Positions 48,284-58,679 of a stretch of 61,836 bases of DNA are shown piece by piece. The position numbers and the translations under genes are program-made. The stretch comes from Agrococcus sp. KRD186 (GTDB lineage: Bacteria > Actinomycetota > Actinomycetes > Actinomycetales > Microbacteriaceae): positions 2,179,847-2,241,682 of the forward strand of contig NZ_JABFAP010000001.1 of assembly GCF_017168255.1 (NCBI RefSeq). Reading direction: 5' to 3'. Each line of letters starts with the position of its first letter. Position 1 is the stretch's first letter. Below the pieces are notes generated by a model that did not search any database, had not been told where the DNA came from, and was given only the letters and a program-made list of their open reading frames with translations.

Positions 48284-48721
48284 TCAGCCGGCCGCCTTCT
48301 TGACGAGCTCGCCCACCTGCTTCCGCACCGCATCCGTCACCTCGACGATCGCGTAGGAGGCCGGCCACATCGGGCCGTCGTCGAGCGCCGCGTTGTCCTG
48401 GAAGCCGAGCGTGCCGTAGCGCGCGTCGAACTTCGAGGCCTGCTGGTAGAACACCAGCACCTTGCCGTCGCGCGCGTAGGCGGGGAAGCCGTACCAGGTC
48501 TTCGGGTCGAGCTCGGGGGCCATCTCGGTGACCACCTCGTGGATCATCTGCGCGATCGCCTTGTCGGGCTCGGGCAGACCAGCGATCGTGTCGACCACAT
48601 CCTGCAGGTCCTTCTCCTTCTTGCTGCCGCCCTTGCGACCGGCCTGCTTGCGCAGCTCGGCGGTGCGCTCCTTGAGCGCCTGCTTCTCGAAGTCGGAGAG
48701 CTTGCCGTCGTCGTCAGCCAT
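48284..48721 (-). CDS. DUF1801-family protein (YdhG-like)
   Basis: A 145-residue protein. A charged N-terminal helix region rich in Lys and Glu leads to a DUF1801-type domain: PDKAIAQMIHEVVTEMAPELDPKTWYGFPAYARDGKVLVFYQQASKFDARYGTLGF. Relatives have been called iron-chaperone-like, but the function is not established. I chose the ATG at 48721, which gives MADDDGKL; an upstream in-frame Met lacks support. Confidence 0.75.
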   Translation of the reverse strand: MADDDGKLSDFEKQALKERTAELRKQAGRKGGSKKEKDLQDVVDTIAGLPEPDKAIAQMIHEVVTEMAPELDPKTWYGFPAYARDGKVLVFYQQASKFDARYGTLGFQDNAALDDGPMWPASYAIVEVTDAVRKQVGELVKKAAG

Positions 48722-48879
48722 GGGTGCCGTTCCTCTCGTGTGGCGTGCATTCGCTGCCACCGATCATGCCGCGCCGCCCGCCGTTCGCGCTTCTCCAATC
48801 CTGCTTGATCGCGTTGCACTCTCCACAACCTCAGTATGCGATCGAGCAGTACCACGCAGAGCGGGTCTATGACTGAAGG

Positions 48880-49326
48880 ATGGCGCCGCGAGAAGGGTTG
48901 GAGCAAGACGCTCCGCGAAGTCAAGCGCTGCAGGCTTGGGTGGATGAGTCGATCCAGGCCCGGGCAAGGAGCTACATCCTGGCCGCCGTCGTCGCATCCG
49001 ACGACAGCATGGCTCTCGATCGTGCGCGAGCCACAATGCGCGCCCTGGTGCATCGACCCCGTCGACGCCTGCACTGGCGAGACGAGTCAGCGAACGACCG
49101 ACGTCGCATCATCACCGCCATCGCCGCGCTCGGAGTATCACCGCCATCGCCGCGCTCGGAGTCCGCGCAGAGGTGGTGGTCGCAACCGGGATGGACCCGA
49201 AGCGTCAGGAACGGGCGAGGCGGAAATGCCTGGAGCGTCTCCTGCATCGGTTGTCTCTGCTGAACGTGGAACTCGTCTGGATCGAATCGCGCGGTCAGGT
49301 CGGTGCTGCACGAGCTGCCCCTGTGA
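48880..49326 (+). pseudogene. Decayed DUF3800-like gene with 26-bp tandem duplication
   Basis: The first part reads LQAWVDESIQARARSYILAAVVAS, then LHWRDESANDRRRIITAIAALGV, with the DES motif and LHWRD of DUF3800-like (RNase-H-fold) proteins. A 26-bp tandem duplication (49111-49136 and 49137-49162) shifts the frame. Removing one copy continues the protein as RAEVVVATGMDPKRQERARRKCLERLLHRLSLLNVELVWIESRG. A last piece, VRSVLHELPL then stop at 49326, lies in yet another frame and resembles the usual C-terminus, so a middle segment of some 50 residues seems deleted near 49295. The gene is non-functional unless the first frameshift reverts and the deletion is tolerated. Confidence 0.7.
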
Positions 49327-49334
49327 CAACGCGA

Positions 49335-49396
49335 AAGCCGGGTCCCGTCATGCGGCGGGTTCCCGGCTTCACTTCCTCGCACCCCTCAGGGGGAGG
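49335..49396 (+). ncRNA. Two stacked hairpins after the DUF3800-like gene, candidate structured RNA
   Basis: Nine bases after the gene's stop: hairpin 1 is AAGCCGGG (49335-49342) paired with CCCGGCTT (49362-49369), with an inner CCCG/CGGG stem. Hairpin 2 is CCTC-GCA-CCCC-TCA-GGGG-GAGG (49375-49396). Candidate structured RNAs linked to DUF3800 genes (the DUF3800 RNA motifs) are known as a class; membership of this element is an inference. A plain double terminator is the alternative. Confidence 0.5.
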
Positions 49397-49533
49397 CTCA
49401 TCGTCAGTATACCGAATGCGCGTACGCAGTGAGTGGCGCAGTGACTCATGTGGAGAACGCTCAAGTTCGGCGCCCAACGAGATGGCGCGCCCGGCGAAGC
49501 TGGAGCAACGCCGGGCGCGCCTGGGGGCCCGCG

Positions 49534-51039
49534 TCAGGCGACCGGTACCGGTTCGCGGCGCTCGTCGCGACCGCCGCCGGGCGTGGTGTCCGCGCCTGCG
49601 TCGGTGGACGCATCCGCACGGTCAGCCGCCTCCGCGTCGGCCGATACCGAGGGCACCGCCTCGTCGAGGTCGTCATCCTCATCCGCGAAGGGCACGTCGC
49701 CGCGCTCGGCGTTGTAGAGGCTGAGGTCGAGGATGCCCTCGCGCTTGGCGACGATCGTCGGCACCAGGGCCTGGCCTGCGACGTTGATCGCGGTGCGGCC
49801 CATGTCGACGATCGGGTCGACGACCAGCAGCAGGCCGACGCCCTCGAGCGGCAGGCCGAGCGTCGACAGCGTCAGCGTGAGCATGACGGTCGCACCCGTG
49901 GTGCCGGCCGTGGCCGCCGAGCCGACGATCGAGACGAAGGCGATCAGCACGTACTGGATGAGCGTGAGCTCGATGCCGAAGAACTGGGCGACGAAGATGG
50001 CGGCGATGGCCGGGTAGATCGCGGCGCAGCCATCCATCTTGGTGGTCGAGCCGAAGGGCACGGCGAACGACGCGTACTCGCGCGGCACGCCCAGGTTGCG
50101 CTCGGTGACCCGCTGCGTGAGCGGCAGGGTGCCCATCGACGAGCGGCTCACGAAGCCCAGCTGCACGGCGGGCCAGACGCCCGAGAAGTACTTGCGAATC
50201 GACAGCCCGTGCGTCTTGATGAGCACCGGGTAGACGACGAACAGCACCAGCACGAGGCCGAGGTAGATGGCGGCGACGAACCAGGCGAGCGTGCCCAGCT
50301 TCTCCCAGCCGTACTGCACGACCGCGTTGCCGAGCAGGCCGGCGGTGCCGATCGGGGCGATGCGGATGATCCACCACAGCACCTTCTGGATCACCTTGAG
50401 CGCCGACTGCGTGAAGTCGAGGAAGGGCTCGGCCTTCTTGCCGAGCTTGAGCGCGGCGATGCCGATGGCGGCGGCGATCACGATCACCTGCAGCACGTTG
50501 AAGCCGACCGATGCGCTGATGTCACCCGACTCGGCTGCGCTGGTCGAGACGGTCAGGCCGAGGAAGTTCTGCGGCACCAGGCCGATCAGGAAGTCCCACC
50601 AGCCGCCCACGCGGCTCGGCTCGGCGGTCTCGAGCGCGCCGGTGTCGACGCGTGAGCCGGGCTGCAGGATGGTGCCGAGAGTGATACCGATCGAGACGGC
50701 GATGGCGGCGGTGATCGCGAACCACAGCAGCGTCTGGCCGGCCAGGCGTGCCGCGTTCTGCACCTTGCGCAGCTGCGCGATCGAGGCGATGATCGCCGTC
50801 AGGATGAGCGGCACGACGGCCGTCTTCAGCAGCGCCACGTAGCTCGAGCCGATGGTGCCGAGCGTCTCGGCGAGCGCGTTCGGCGCGTCCTCGGCGCCGG
50901 GCCCGATCTGGCGGGCGATGAGGCCGAGCACGATGCCCAGCACGAGGGCGAGCGTGATCTGGAAGCCGAACGAGCCCAACAGCTTGCGGGCTCGGCTCTT
51001 CGGTGCGCGCGCGGGTGCGCTCTGTGTGGTCGCGGACAC
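49534..51039 (-). CDS. Dicarboxylate/amino-acid:cation symporter (DAACS family)
   Basis: A 501-residue transporter of the GltP/DctA/TcyP type with eight helices and two re-entrant loops. Key segments are SRSSMGTLPLTQRV (serine-rich hairpin 1), VPFGSTTKMDGCAAIYPAIAA (helix 7) and GTTGATVMLTLTLSTLGLPLEG (hairpin 2). The helix-7 motif with Cys-Ala-x-x-Tyr-Pro is closer to TcyP-like members than to glutamate carriers. The C-terminal 50 residues are an acidic, Asp/Ala-rich tail of unknown role. I chose the GTG at 51039 because GAGGAG precedes it; the ATG at 51051 is also possible. Confidence 0.88.
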   Translation of the reverse strand: MSATTQSAPARAPKSRARKLLGSFGFQITLALVLGIVLGLIARQIGPGAEDAPNALAETLGTIGSSYVALLKTAVVPLILTAIIASIAQLRKVQNAARLAGQTLLWFAITAAIAVSIGITLGTILQPGSRVDTGALETAEPSRVGGWWDFLIGLVPQNFLGLTVSTSAAESGDISASVGFNVLQVIVIAAAIGIAALKLGKKAEPFLDFTQSALKVIQKVLWWIIRIAPIGTAGLLGNAVVQYGWEKLGTLAWFVAAIYLGLVLVLFVVYPVLIKTHGLSIRKYFSGVWPAVQLGFVSRSSMGTLPLTQRVTERNLGVPREYASFAVPFGSTTKMDGCAAIYPAIAAIFVAQFFGIELTLIQYVLIAFVSIVGSAATAGTTGATVMLTLTLSTLGLPLEGVGLLLVVDPIVDMGRTAINVAGQALVPTIVAKREGILDLSLYNAERGDVPFADEDDDLDEAVPSVSADAEAADRADASTDAGADTTPGGGRDERREPVPVA

Positions 51040-51248
51040 GATGCTCCTCATGGATGCGGTGGGTGGGGTGTCCGGGCCACGTCGCCCGGGTGCACATTCA
51101 GTTATATCTCCCATCACGAGCCGTTGCATCCATATCGTCACGGTTCGTCACATTCGGTGCAGGGCGAGCGGCTGAGCTGCGCGCGCGAGACGGCCGATCT
51201 GCACCCGCGCAGCGGAATGCCCGCGATCGCGCGGCGGTTCCACCGAGC

Positions 51249-52271
51249 ATGCGCAAACGCATCGGCTTCCTCTCCTTCGGGCACTACCGCGACGTGCCCG
51301 GCTCGCGGGTGCCGACCGCCGGCGACTCGCTGCGCATGCACGTCGATCTGGCGGTCGCGGCCGAGGAGGCCGGCCTCGACGGCGCCTGGGTGCGGGTGCA
51401 CCACTTCGACCAGTCGCTCAGCACCCCGTATCCGCTGCTGGCCGCGATGGGAGCGCGCACCTCGACGCTCGAGCTCGGCACCGGCGTCATCGACCTGCGC
51501 TACGAGCAGCCGCTGGCGATGGCCGAGATCGCGAGCGCCGCCGACCTCATCACCGGCGGCCGGCTGCAGCTGGGCATCTCGCGCGGCTCACCCGAGCGCG
51601 CCGTCGACGGGCAGCAGCGCTTCGGGCTGCCGCTGCCAGAGGGGGCGAACTGGTCGGGTCATGCCCGTGACCGCGCCGCGCACGTTCGGCGGGCGCTGCG
51701 GGGCGAGCCCCAGGCGACCTCGGCGCTCGCACACGAGCAGGGCAAGGGCCCGGATCTGCCCGTCGAGCCGCATTCCCCCGGGCTCGCCGATCGCCTCTGG
51801 TGGGGTGCGGGCAACCACACGTCGGGGCTGTGGGCCGCCGAGCACGGCTACCACCTGCTCTCCTCCACGCTGCTGACGCAGGACGACGGCCGCCCCTTCC
51901 ACGTGCAGCAGGCCGACCAGGTGCGCGACTACCTCAGCGGGTACGCCGCGGCGGGCCATGCGGTCCCGCCCCGCACTGCCGTCACGCGCAGCGCCTTCCC
52001 CTTCTTCAACGACGACGACCGCCGCTACTTCGGCCTCGCCGACGAGCAGCGCGACGGCCAGGGCCGCATCGAGGGCGGCGCCGTGCGCGGAGGCCCGACC
52101 TACGCCGGCGAGCCGGAGCACGTCGCGCGGCGCCTGCTCGCCGATGACGCGGTGCAAGCGGCCGACACCGTGCTGTTCGCACTGCCGAGCCAGCTCGGCT
52201 ACGACTACAACGCGCACCTGTTGCAATCGCTCGGCGACCTCGCGCGCGAGCTCGGCTGGCACGAGCGCTGA
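51249..52271 (+). CDS. Luciferase-like (LLM) flavin-dependent oxidoreductase
   Basis: A 340-residue TIM-barrel monooxygenase-like protein. RIGFLSFGHY begins the barrel, EEAGLDGAWVRVHHFD and ELGTGVIDLRYEQPLAMAEIASAADLITGGRLQLGISRGSPE form the flavin pocket, and AGEPEHVARRLLADDAV lies near the end. It uses FMN or F420; the substrate is unknown. It is divergent from the symporter and convergent with the PNPOx-fold gene. Confidence 0.85.
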   Translation: MRKRIGFLSFGHYRDVPGSRVPTAGDSLRMHVDLAVAAEEAGLDGAWVRVHHFDQSLSTPYPLLAAMGARTSTLELGTGVIDLRYEQPLAMAEIASAADLITGGRLQLGISRGSPERAVDGQQRFGLPLPEGANWSGHARDRAAHVRRALRGEPQATSALAHEQGKGPDLPVEPHSPGLADRLWWGAGNHTSGLWAAEHGYHLLSSTLLTQDDGRPFHVQQADQVRDYLSGYAAAGHAVPPRTAVTRSAFPFFNDDDRRYFGLADEQRDGQGRIEGGAVRGGPTYAGEPEHVARRLLADDAVQAADTVLFALPSQLGYDYNAHLLQSLGDLARELGWHER

Positions 52272-52287
52272 CGCAGCCTCTGCGGCT

Positions 52288-52776
52288 TCAGGCCCCGCGA
52301 TAGCCGACGAGCCAATGCGGCTCGATCCGGTACATCCGCACGTCGTCGCCCCAGCTCGTCGGATCCGATCCGTAACGGGCGCTCCAGTGGGCGATCGTCT
52401 CCTCCCAGGCGACGGAGTCGGGCGTCAGGCGCACCGCCCACCCGTGGCAGAAGACGCCGATGCGCTCGCCGTCGACGTGGGCGGCGCTCACCGCCGGACG
52501 CGCCGCGATGTGGCGCGCCTTGGCGGCCGCGCCATCGGTGCCGAAGGTCCACGCGCCATGCAGGAAGTGCCCGTCGACGGCGCTCACGCGGGGCTCGCCC
52601 GCAGCGGTGACCGTCGCGAGGGTCAGCACCTTCATGCCGTCGAGCGCGCCCGCCACGGCACGCGCATCCATGACGTGGTCGCCGCTGATGATCTCGCGCA
52701 GGTGGCTGGTGCCGCCCGCGCGGGACGTGTCGATCAGGCGCTGCAGGTCGTCGAGCTCGGCTTCGGTCTCACGCAT
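52288..52776 (-). CDS. Pyridoxamine 5'-phosphate oxidase-fold (FMN-binding split-barrel) protein
   Basis: A 162-residue split-barrel protein: VLTLATVTAAGEPRVSAVDGHFLHGAWTFGTDGAAAKARHIAARPAVSAAHVDGERIGVFCHGWAV. This is the actinobacterial PNPOx-like layout that binds FMN or F420 or breaks down haem. The function is not known. It lies 28 bases upstream (in its own direction) of nothing co-directional but the PfpI gene, with which it may share a transcript. Confidence 0.78.
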   Translation of the reverse strand: MRETEAELDDLQRLIDTSRAGGTSHLREIISGDHVMDARAVAGALDGMKVLTLATVTAAGEPRVSAVDGHFLHGAWTFGTDGAAAKARHIAARPAVSAAHVDGERIGVFCHGWAVRLTPDSVAWEETIAHWSARYGSDPTSWGDDVRMYRIEPHWLVGYRGA

Positions 52777-52804
52777 GCGGCGACGCTAGCGCCGCCCGCC
52801 CACA

Positions 52805-53344
52805 TCAGCCGGCGTGCGTGCCCTCGGCGAACTCTTCCAGGATCTTCGCGTTGAACGCGGGCAGATCGTCCGGCGTGCGGCTCGAGACCAGCCCCTTGTC
52901 GGTCGCGACCTCCTGATCGACCCAGTTCGCGCCGGCGTTTTGCAGGTCGGTCTTGAGGCTCGGGTAGCTCGTCATGGTGCGCCCCGAGACGCCGCCGGCC
53001 TCGATCAGGATCCACGCGCCGTGGCAGATCACGCCGATCGGCTTGCCCGACTCGACGAACCCGCGCACGAGCGCCACCGCATCCGCATCCATCCGCAGAT
53101 GGTCGGCGTTCACCACGCCGCCGGGCAGCACGAGGGCGTCGAAGGCGGATGCGTCCACGTCCTTGGGCGCGGCGTCCACCGTCTGCGTGTGGCCCTTCTT
53201 GCCCTCGACCGAGCCGTCCTTCGACGAGATCAGTGCGGGCTTGCCGCCGGCGCCCTGCACCGCCTCCCACGGGCTGGTGAGCTCGGAGTCCTCGTAGCCG
53301 TCCGTGAGCACGAACGCGACCTTCTTGCCGGTGATGTCAGCCAT
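52805..53344 (-). CDS. DJ-1/PfpI-family protein (YraA/YhbO-type)
   Basis: A 179-residue protein. KVAFVLTDGYEDSELTSPWEAV holds the conserved Glu, and GKPIGVICHGAWILIEAGGVSGR holds the nucleophilic Cys followed by His. LVLPGGVVNADHLR also matches. Members are called intracellular protease I, glyoxalase III-like or deglycase; the reaction is debated and I assign only the family. The ATG at 53344 follows AAGGAGG. Confidence 0.88.
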   Translation of the reverse strand: MADITGKKVAFVLTDGYEDSELTSPWEAVQGAGGKPALISSKDGSVEGKKGHTQTVDAAPKDVDASAFDALVLPGGVVNADHLRMDADAVALVRGFVESGKPIGVICHGAWILIEAGGVSGRTMTSYPSLKTDLQNAGANWVDQEVATDKGLVSSRTPDDLPAFNAKILEEFAEGTHAG

Positions 53345-53408
53345 GACTGCCTCCTTCAAGTTCGGGATTCGGCGGCGACGGTACCCGCCGCACCTGAGCA
53401 CGGCTCTT

Positions 53409-53424
53409 GCAACATATTTGTTGC
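53409..53424. promoter_or_regulatory. Operator ahead of the RES-Xre toxin-antitoxin pair
   Basis: GCAACA-TATT-TGTTGC, a perfect 6-bp inverted repeat, lies 18 bases before the antitoxin start. TATCCT at about 53431 could be the -10 box, so the site would lie in the promoter spacer. Autorepression by the Xre antitoxin is likely. Confidence 0.65.
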
Positions 53425-53442
53425 GCGCAGTATCCTGACAGC

Positions 53443-53808
53443 ATGACGATGCAACTCGATCTTGACAGCGCAGTACGCGAGGGCGAGGACGCACGTCTCC
53501 GCATCGCCATCGCCAGCCTCGGCTCGCCGGCCGCATTCGCGCTGCTGGCGGGCGTGCACCGGTCGCAGCCGACCCGGTGGCTCAATCACCAGGGTCGGCC
53601 CAGTGCCGCCACGCAGCGCCTGGTCGACGACGTCGCACTCGTCGCGACGAAGTTTGTGCGCGTCTGGCCGGCCGAGATCTTCCAGGACTGGCTCGACGGA
53701 AGCAACTCGTTCCTCGCAGGCGCGAGCCCGAAGGAGTGCCTGCGCGCAGGACGGGCCTCCGACGTGCTCGCAGCGCTGGAGGGCGAGCTGGCGGGCGTCT
53801 ACGCCTGA
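53443..53808 (+). CDS. Xre/MbcA/ParS-type antitoxin
   Basis: A 121-residue antitoxin. The N-terminal part holds a helix-turn-helix-like stretch (SPAAFALLAGVHRSQPTRWLNHQGRPSAATQRLV). The C-terminal DUF2384 toxin-binding part reads VWPAEIFQDWLDGSNSFLAGASPKECLRAGRASDVLAALEGELAGVYA. It binds and blocks the RES toxin encoded next; stop and start overlap as TGATG. Confidence 0.88.
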   Translation: MTMQLDLDSAVREGEDARLRIAIASLGSPAAFALLAGVHRSQPTRWLNHQGRPSAATQRLVDDVALVATKFVRVWPAEIFQDWLDGSNSFLAGASPKECLRAGRASDVLAALEGELAGVYA

Positions 53809-54353
53809 TGCGCGCGTTCCGCATCTTCCCCTTCGACGGCGGTGCGGCGGCGGGCGAACCCGGCCATCCGCTGTTCATCGCGCGCTCACTCCAAGGCTCC
53901 GGCCGCTGGGACAACCCGGATCGCTACGCTGCCGGCTACTTCTCGCTGTCGGCCAGAGGAGCGGTGAGCGAGGTCTTCGGCGGCATGGCGGTCTGGCGTC
54001 CCGCGCTGTTCGACGACCTCCCGATCCCCCGCAGGCTCGGAGAGTTCGAGATCCCCGAGGACTTGGAACTCGCGGACTTCGATGATCCCGCGATGCTCAG
54101 TCGGTTCAAGCTGCGCGTGGCCGACGTCGGCATCCGCGACCCCCGGCGCACACAGCAGATCGCCGCGCACGTGCACGATGCCGGGTTCGTCGGCATCCGC
54201 TGGTCCTCGCTCTACCATCCGGGGCTCACGAACCTCGTGGTCTTCGATTCCGCCGAGCGCGGCGTCAGCTTCCTGAGCGCCGAGCGCCTGTCGATCGAGC
54301 ACCCGGCGGTCATCGCTGCCGCCGAGCGGATCGTCCGCCACATCGCGCGGTAG
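53808..54353 (+). CDS. RES-domain toxin (NAD+-degrading)
   Basis: A 181-residue RES protein. The family landmarks are present: an Arg near the start (MRAFRIF), SGRWDNPDRYAAGYFSLSARGAVSEVFGG with the conserved Arg, Tyr and Glu, and GFVGIRWSSLYHPGLTNLVVFD. RES toxins such as MbcT destroy NAD+. It is paired with the Xre antitoxin one base upstream and seems intact. Confidence 0.88.
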   Translation: MRAFRIFPFDGGAAAGEPGHPLFIARSLQGSGRWDNPDRYAAGYFSLSARGAVSEVFGGMAVWRPALFDDLPIPRRLGEFEIPEDLELADFDDPAMLSRFKLRVADVGIRDPRRTQQIAAHVHDAGFVGIRWSSLYHPGLTNLVVFDSAERGVSFLSAERLSIEHPAVIAAAERIVRHIAR

Positions 54354-54703
54354 CGTCACCGCTCACGGCGCGCCCGCCGCATGTGGGCGGTCGGGTGGAG
54401 AGTGGTCACCACAGCCCCCGGAGGTGCCCGATGGAGACCGCGAACCACACCGTTGTAACTCGTGCACGGCGTGTCGGAAAAGTCTTTCCGGGCGCGCTGC
54501 ACAGCTGTCAGCGAGCACTCTCCACAGGCACTTCCGCGTCGTTCCGCGGCGGGAATCACAACTGTGGACAGGTTGTTGAAACAAGTGTGGAGAAACACAC
54601 CATCTTGTGTCCTTGATCGACGCGAGACCCCACATATAGTGGGAGCCCGGCCCCGGCCGCACAGCTCCCAGCACCGACCACCACACCAACGAGGAAGGCC
54701 GAC
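54354..54703 (+). promoter_or_regulatory. nrd promoter region with paired NrdR boxes
   Basis: A 350-base gap before nrdH. Two NrdR-type boxes are visible: ACACACCATCTTGTGT (54595-54610) and CCCACATATAGTGGGA (54629-54644), centred about three helical turns apart as required for NrdR. Upstream, CTCCACAG (54523), TGTGGACAG (54563) and TGTGGAGA (54586) resemble degenerate DnaA boxes. The encoded repressor NrdR is outside the window. I see no gene in this stretch. Confidence 0.7.
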
Positions 54704-54931
54704 ATGACCGTCACCGTCTACTCAAAGCCCGCCTGCGTGCAGTGCACGATGACCACTCGTGCGCTCGACGCGCAGGGCATCGAGTACGAGATCTTCGACG
54801 TCACCGCCGACGACAAGGCACTGCAGACCGTCAAGGATCTCGGCTACATGCAGGCCCCCGTCGTGATCGCCGACGCGGACCACTGGTCTGGCTTCCAGCC
54901 CGACCGCATCAAGGCGATCCACGCGGCCTGA
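54704..54931 (+). CDS. nrdH: NrdH-redoxin
   Basis: A 75-residue glutaredoxin-like protein with thioredoxin-like behaviour. [22 protein letters not shown] contains the CxxC redox motif, followed by [18 protein letters not shown]. It supplies electrons to the class Ib ribonucleotide reductase NrdEF. It is the first gene of nrdHIEF; the start follows GAGGAAGG. Confidence 0.95.
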   Translation: MTVTVYSKPACVQCTMTTRALDAQGIEYEIFDVTADDKALQTVKDLGYMQAPVVIADADHWSGFQPDRIKAIHAA

Positions 54932-54963
54932 TCGTCGTGCCCACGGCTGTGCTGGGGGCCGAG

Positions 54964-55362
54964 GTGGCTGACATCGTCTACTTCTCGAGCGTCTCGGGCA
55001 ACACCGCCCGCTTCGTGGAGAAGCTCGGGCGGCCGGCCTCGCGCATCCCCCTGTATGCCTCTGAGCCGCCGCTCGAGCAGCGAGAGCCCTACGTGCTCAT
55101 CGTGCCGACGTACGGCAGCGGGAATGGCAAGGGCGCCGTTCCCAAGCAGGTCATCCGGTTCCTCAACGACGAGCAGAACCGCAAGCATCTGCGAGGCGTG
55201 ATCGCGGCCGGCAACACCAACTTCGGCGCGGGCTACGGGCTTGCGGGCGACATCATCGCCCGCAAGTGCGGAGTGCCGCACCTCTACCGCTTCGAACTGT
55301 TCGGAACTGCTGACGACGTGCGCGTCGTACAAGATGGATTGGATGCACTATGGCAACGGTGA
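54964..55362 (+). CDS. nrdI: NrdI flavodoxin-like protein
   Basis: A 132-residue flavodoxin: [20 protein letters not shown] binds the FMN phosphate, [23 protein letters not shown] and [37 protein letters not shown] complete the site. NrdI makes the oxidant that builds the Mn(III)2-tyrosyl radical in NrdF. I chose the GTG at 54964, which lies five residues before the first FMN-binding strand and six bases after GGGGG. Earlier in-frame GTGs at 54937 and 54949 would add up to nine residues. It overlaps nrdE by 13 bases. Confidence 0.92.
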   Translation: MADIVYFSSVSGNTARFVEKLGRPASRIPLYASEPPLEQREPYVLIVPTYGSGNGKGAVPKQVIRFLNDEQNRKHLRGVIAAGNTNFGAGYGLAGDIIARKCGVPHLYRFELFGTADDVRVVQDGLDALWQR

Positions 55363-57500
55363 CGCCCGAGATGACGACGGGCAAGACGTCGGCGATGGAT
55401 TACCACTCGCTGAACGCGATGCTCAACCTCTACGGACCGGATGGGAAGATCCAGTTCGACAAGGACCGTGAGGCTGCGAATCAGTACTTCCTGCAGCACG
55501 TCAACCAGAACACGGTCTTCTTCCACTCGCTGAAGGAGAAGCTCGACTACCTGGTCGAGAACGACTACTACGAGAAGGAAGTGCTCGACCGGTACTCCTT
55601 CGAGTTCATCAAGTCGCTCATGAAGCGGGCCTACGGCTACAAGTTCCGCTTCCCGACCTTCCTCGGCGCGCTGAAGTACTACACCTCGTACACGCTCAAG
55701 ACCTTCGACGGGAAGCGCTACCTGGAGCGCTACGAGGACCGCGTGGTGAACGTCGCGCTCGCGCTCGCAGAGGGCAACGAGACCCTCGCCGAGCAGATCG
55801 TCGACGAGGTCGTCAACGGCCGCTTCCAGCCGGCCACCCCGACCTTCCTCAACGCGGGCAAGAAGCAGCGCGGCGAGCTCGTCTCGTGCTTCCTGCTGCG
55901 CATCGAGGACAACATGGAGTCGATCGGCCGCTCGATCAACTCGGCGCTGCAGCTCTCGAAGCGCGGCGGCGGCGTGGCCTTCAACCTCACGAACATCCGT
56001 GAGTACGGCGCCCCGATCAAGCAGATCCAGAACCAGTCCTCGGGAGTCATCCCCGTCATGAAGCTGTTCGAAGACAGCTTCTCGTACGCGAACCAGCTGG
56101 GTGCCCGTCAGGGCGCGGGCGCGGTGTACCTGCAGGCGCACCACCCCGACATCATGCGGTTCCTCGACACCAAGCGTGAGAACGCCGACGAGAAGATCCG
56201 CATCAAGACCCTCTCGCTGGGCGTCGTCGTGCCCGACATCACGTTCGAGCTGGCGAAGAAGGGCGAGGACATGTACCTCTTCTCGCCCTACGACGTCGAG
56301 CGCGTCTACGGCGTGCCCTTCAGCGACATCTCGGTGACCGAGAAGTACCACGAGATGGTCGACGACTCGCGCATCAACAAGACGAAGATCAATGCGCGCG
56401 AGTTCTTCCAGACGCTCGCCGAGATCCAGTTCGAGTCGGGCTACCCGTACGTCATGTTCGAGGACACCGTCAACCGGGCCAACCCGATCGACGGCCGCAT
56501 CAACATGTCGAACCTGTGCAGCGAGATCCTGCAGGTCAACACGCCGTCGACCTACGACGACAACCTCGACTACGAGTCGATCGGCAAGGACATCTCCTGC
56601 AACCTCGGCTCGATGAACATCGCGCTGTCGATGGACTCGCCCGACTTCGGCAAGACCGTCGAGACGGCGATCCGCACGCTCACCGCGGTCTCCGACCAGT
56701 CGAACATCGGCTCGGTGCCCTCGATCGCGCGCGGCAACTCGATGAGCCACGCGATCGGCCTCGGCCAGATGAACCTGCACGGCTACCTCGGTCGCGAACG
56801 CATCCACTACGGCTCCGAAGAGGGCCTCGACTTCACGAACATCTACTTCTACACGGTGCTGTTCCACGCGCTGCGGGCGTCGAACCTGCTCGCGCAGGAG
56901 AAGGGCGAGACCTTCGACGGGTTCGAGCGCTCGAAGTACGCGTCGGGCGAGTTCTTCGACAAGTACACCGAGCAGGAGTGGAAGCCGGCGACCGCCCGCA
57001 TCCAGGAGCTGTTCGACACCGCTGAGGTCGCCATCCCCACGCAGGACGACTGGCGCGAGCTGCAGGCGCTCGTGCAGCAGCACGGCATCTACAACCAAAA
57101 CCTGCAGGCGGTGCCGCCGACCGGCTCGATCTCGTACATCAACAACTCGACGTCGTCGATCCACCCGATCGCGTCGAAGATCGAGATCCGCAAGGAGGGC
57201 AAGCTCGGCCGCGTCTACTACCCGGCGCCGTTCATGACGAACGACAACCTGGAGTACTTCGAGGACGCGTACGAGATCGGCCCGGACAAGATCATCGACA
57301 CCTACGCCGCGGCCACGCAGCACGTCGACCAGGGCCTGTCGCTGACGCTGTTCTTCAAGGACACCGCCACGACGCGCGACATCAACAAGGCGCAGATCTC
57401 GGCATGGCGCAAGGGCATCAAGACCATCTACTACGTGCGACTCCGCCAGCTGGCGCTCGAGGGCACTGAGGTGGATGGTTGCGTCAGCTGCATGTTGTGA
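55350..57500 (+). CDS. nrdE: Class Ib ribonucleotide reductase, alpha subunit
   Basis: A 716-residue catalytic subunit that reduces ribonucleoside diphosphates. Active-site segments: [39 protein letters not shown], then NLCSEILQ with the catalytic Cys and Glu, [13 protein letters not shown], and the C-terminal CVSCML redox pair re-reduced by NrdH. There is no N-terminal ATP-cone, as expected for class Ib. Confidence 0.97.
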   Translation: MATVTPEMTTGKTSAMDYHSLNAMLNLYGPDGKIQFDKDREAANQYFLQHVNQNTVFFHSLKEKLDYLVENDYYEKEVLDRYSFEFIKSLMKRAYGYKFRFPTFLGALKYYTSYTLKTFDGKRYLERYEDRVVNVALALAEGNETLAEQIVDEVVNGRFQPATPTFLNAGKKQRGELVSCFLLRIEDNMESIGRSINSALQLSKRGGGVAFNLTNIREYGAPIKQIQNQSSGVIPVMKLFEDSFSYANQLGARQGAGAVYLQAHHPDIMRFLDTKRENADEKIRIKTLSLGVVVPDITFELAKKGEDMYLFSPYDVERVYGVPFSDISVTEKYHEMVDDSRINKTKINAREFFQTLAEIQFESGYPYVMFEDTVNRANPIDGRINMSNLCSEILQVNTPSTYDDNLDYESIGKDISCNLGSMNIALSMDSPDFGKTVETAIRTLTAVSDQSNIGSVPSIARGNSMSHAIGLGQMNLHGYLGRERIHYGSEEGLDFTNIYFYTVLFHALRASNLLAQEKGETFDGFERSKYASGEFFDKYTEQEWKPATARIQELFDTAEVAIPTQDDWRELQALVQQHGIYNQNLQAVPPTGSISYINNSTSSIHPIASKIEIRKEGKLGRVYYPAPFMTNDNLEYFEDAYEIGPDKIIDTYAAATQHVDQGLSLTLFFKDTATTRDINKAQISAWRKGIKTIYYVRLRQLALEGTEVDGCVSCML

Positions 57501-58661
<1,161 letters not shown>

Positions 58662-58679
58662 GACGGATGCGTCCACACC

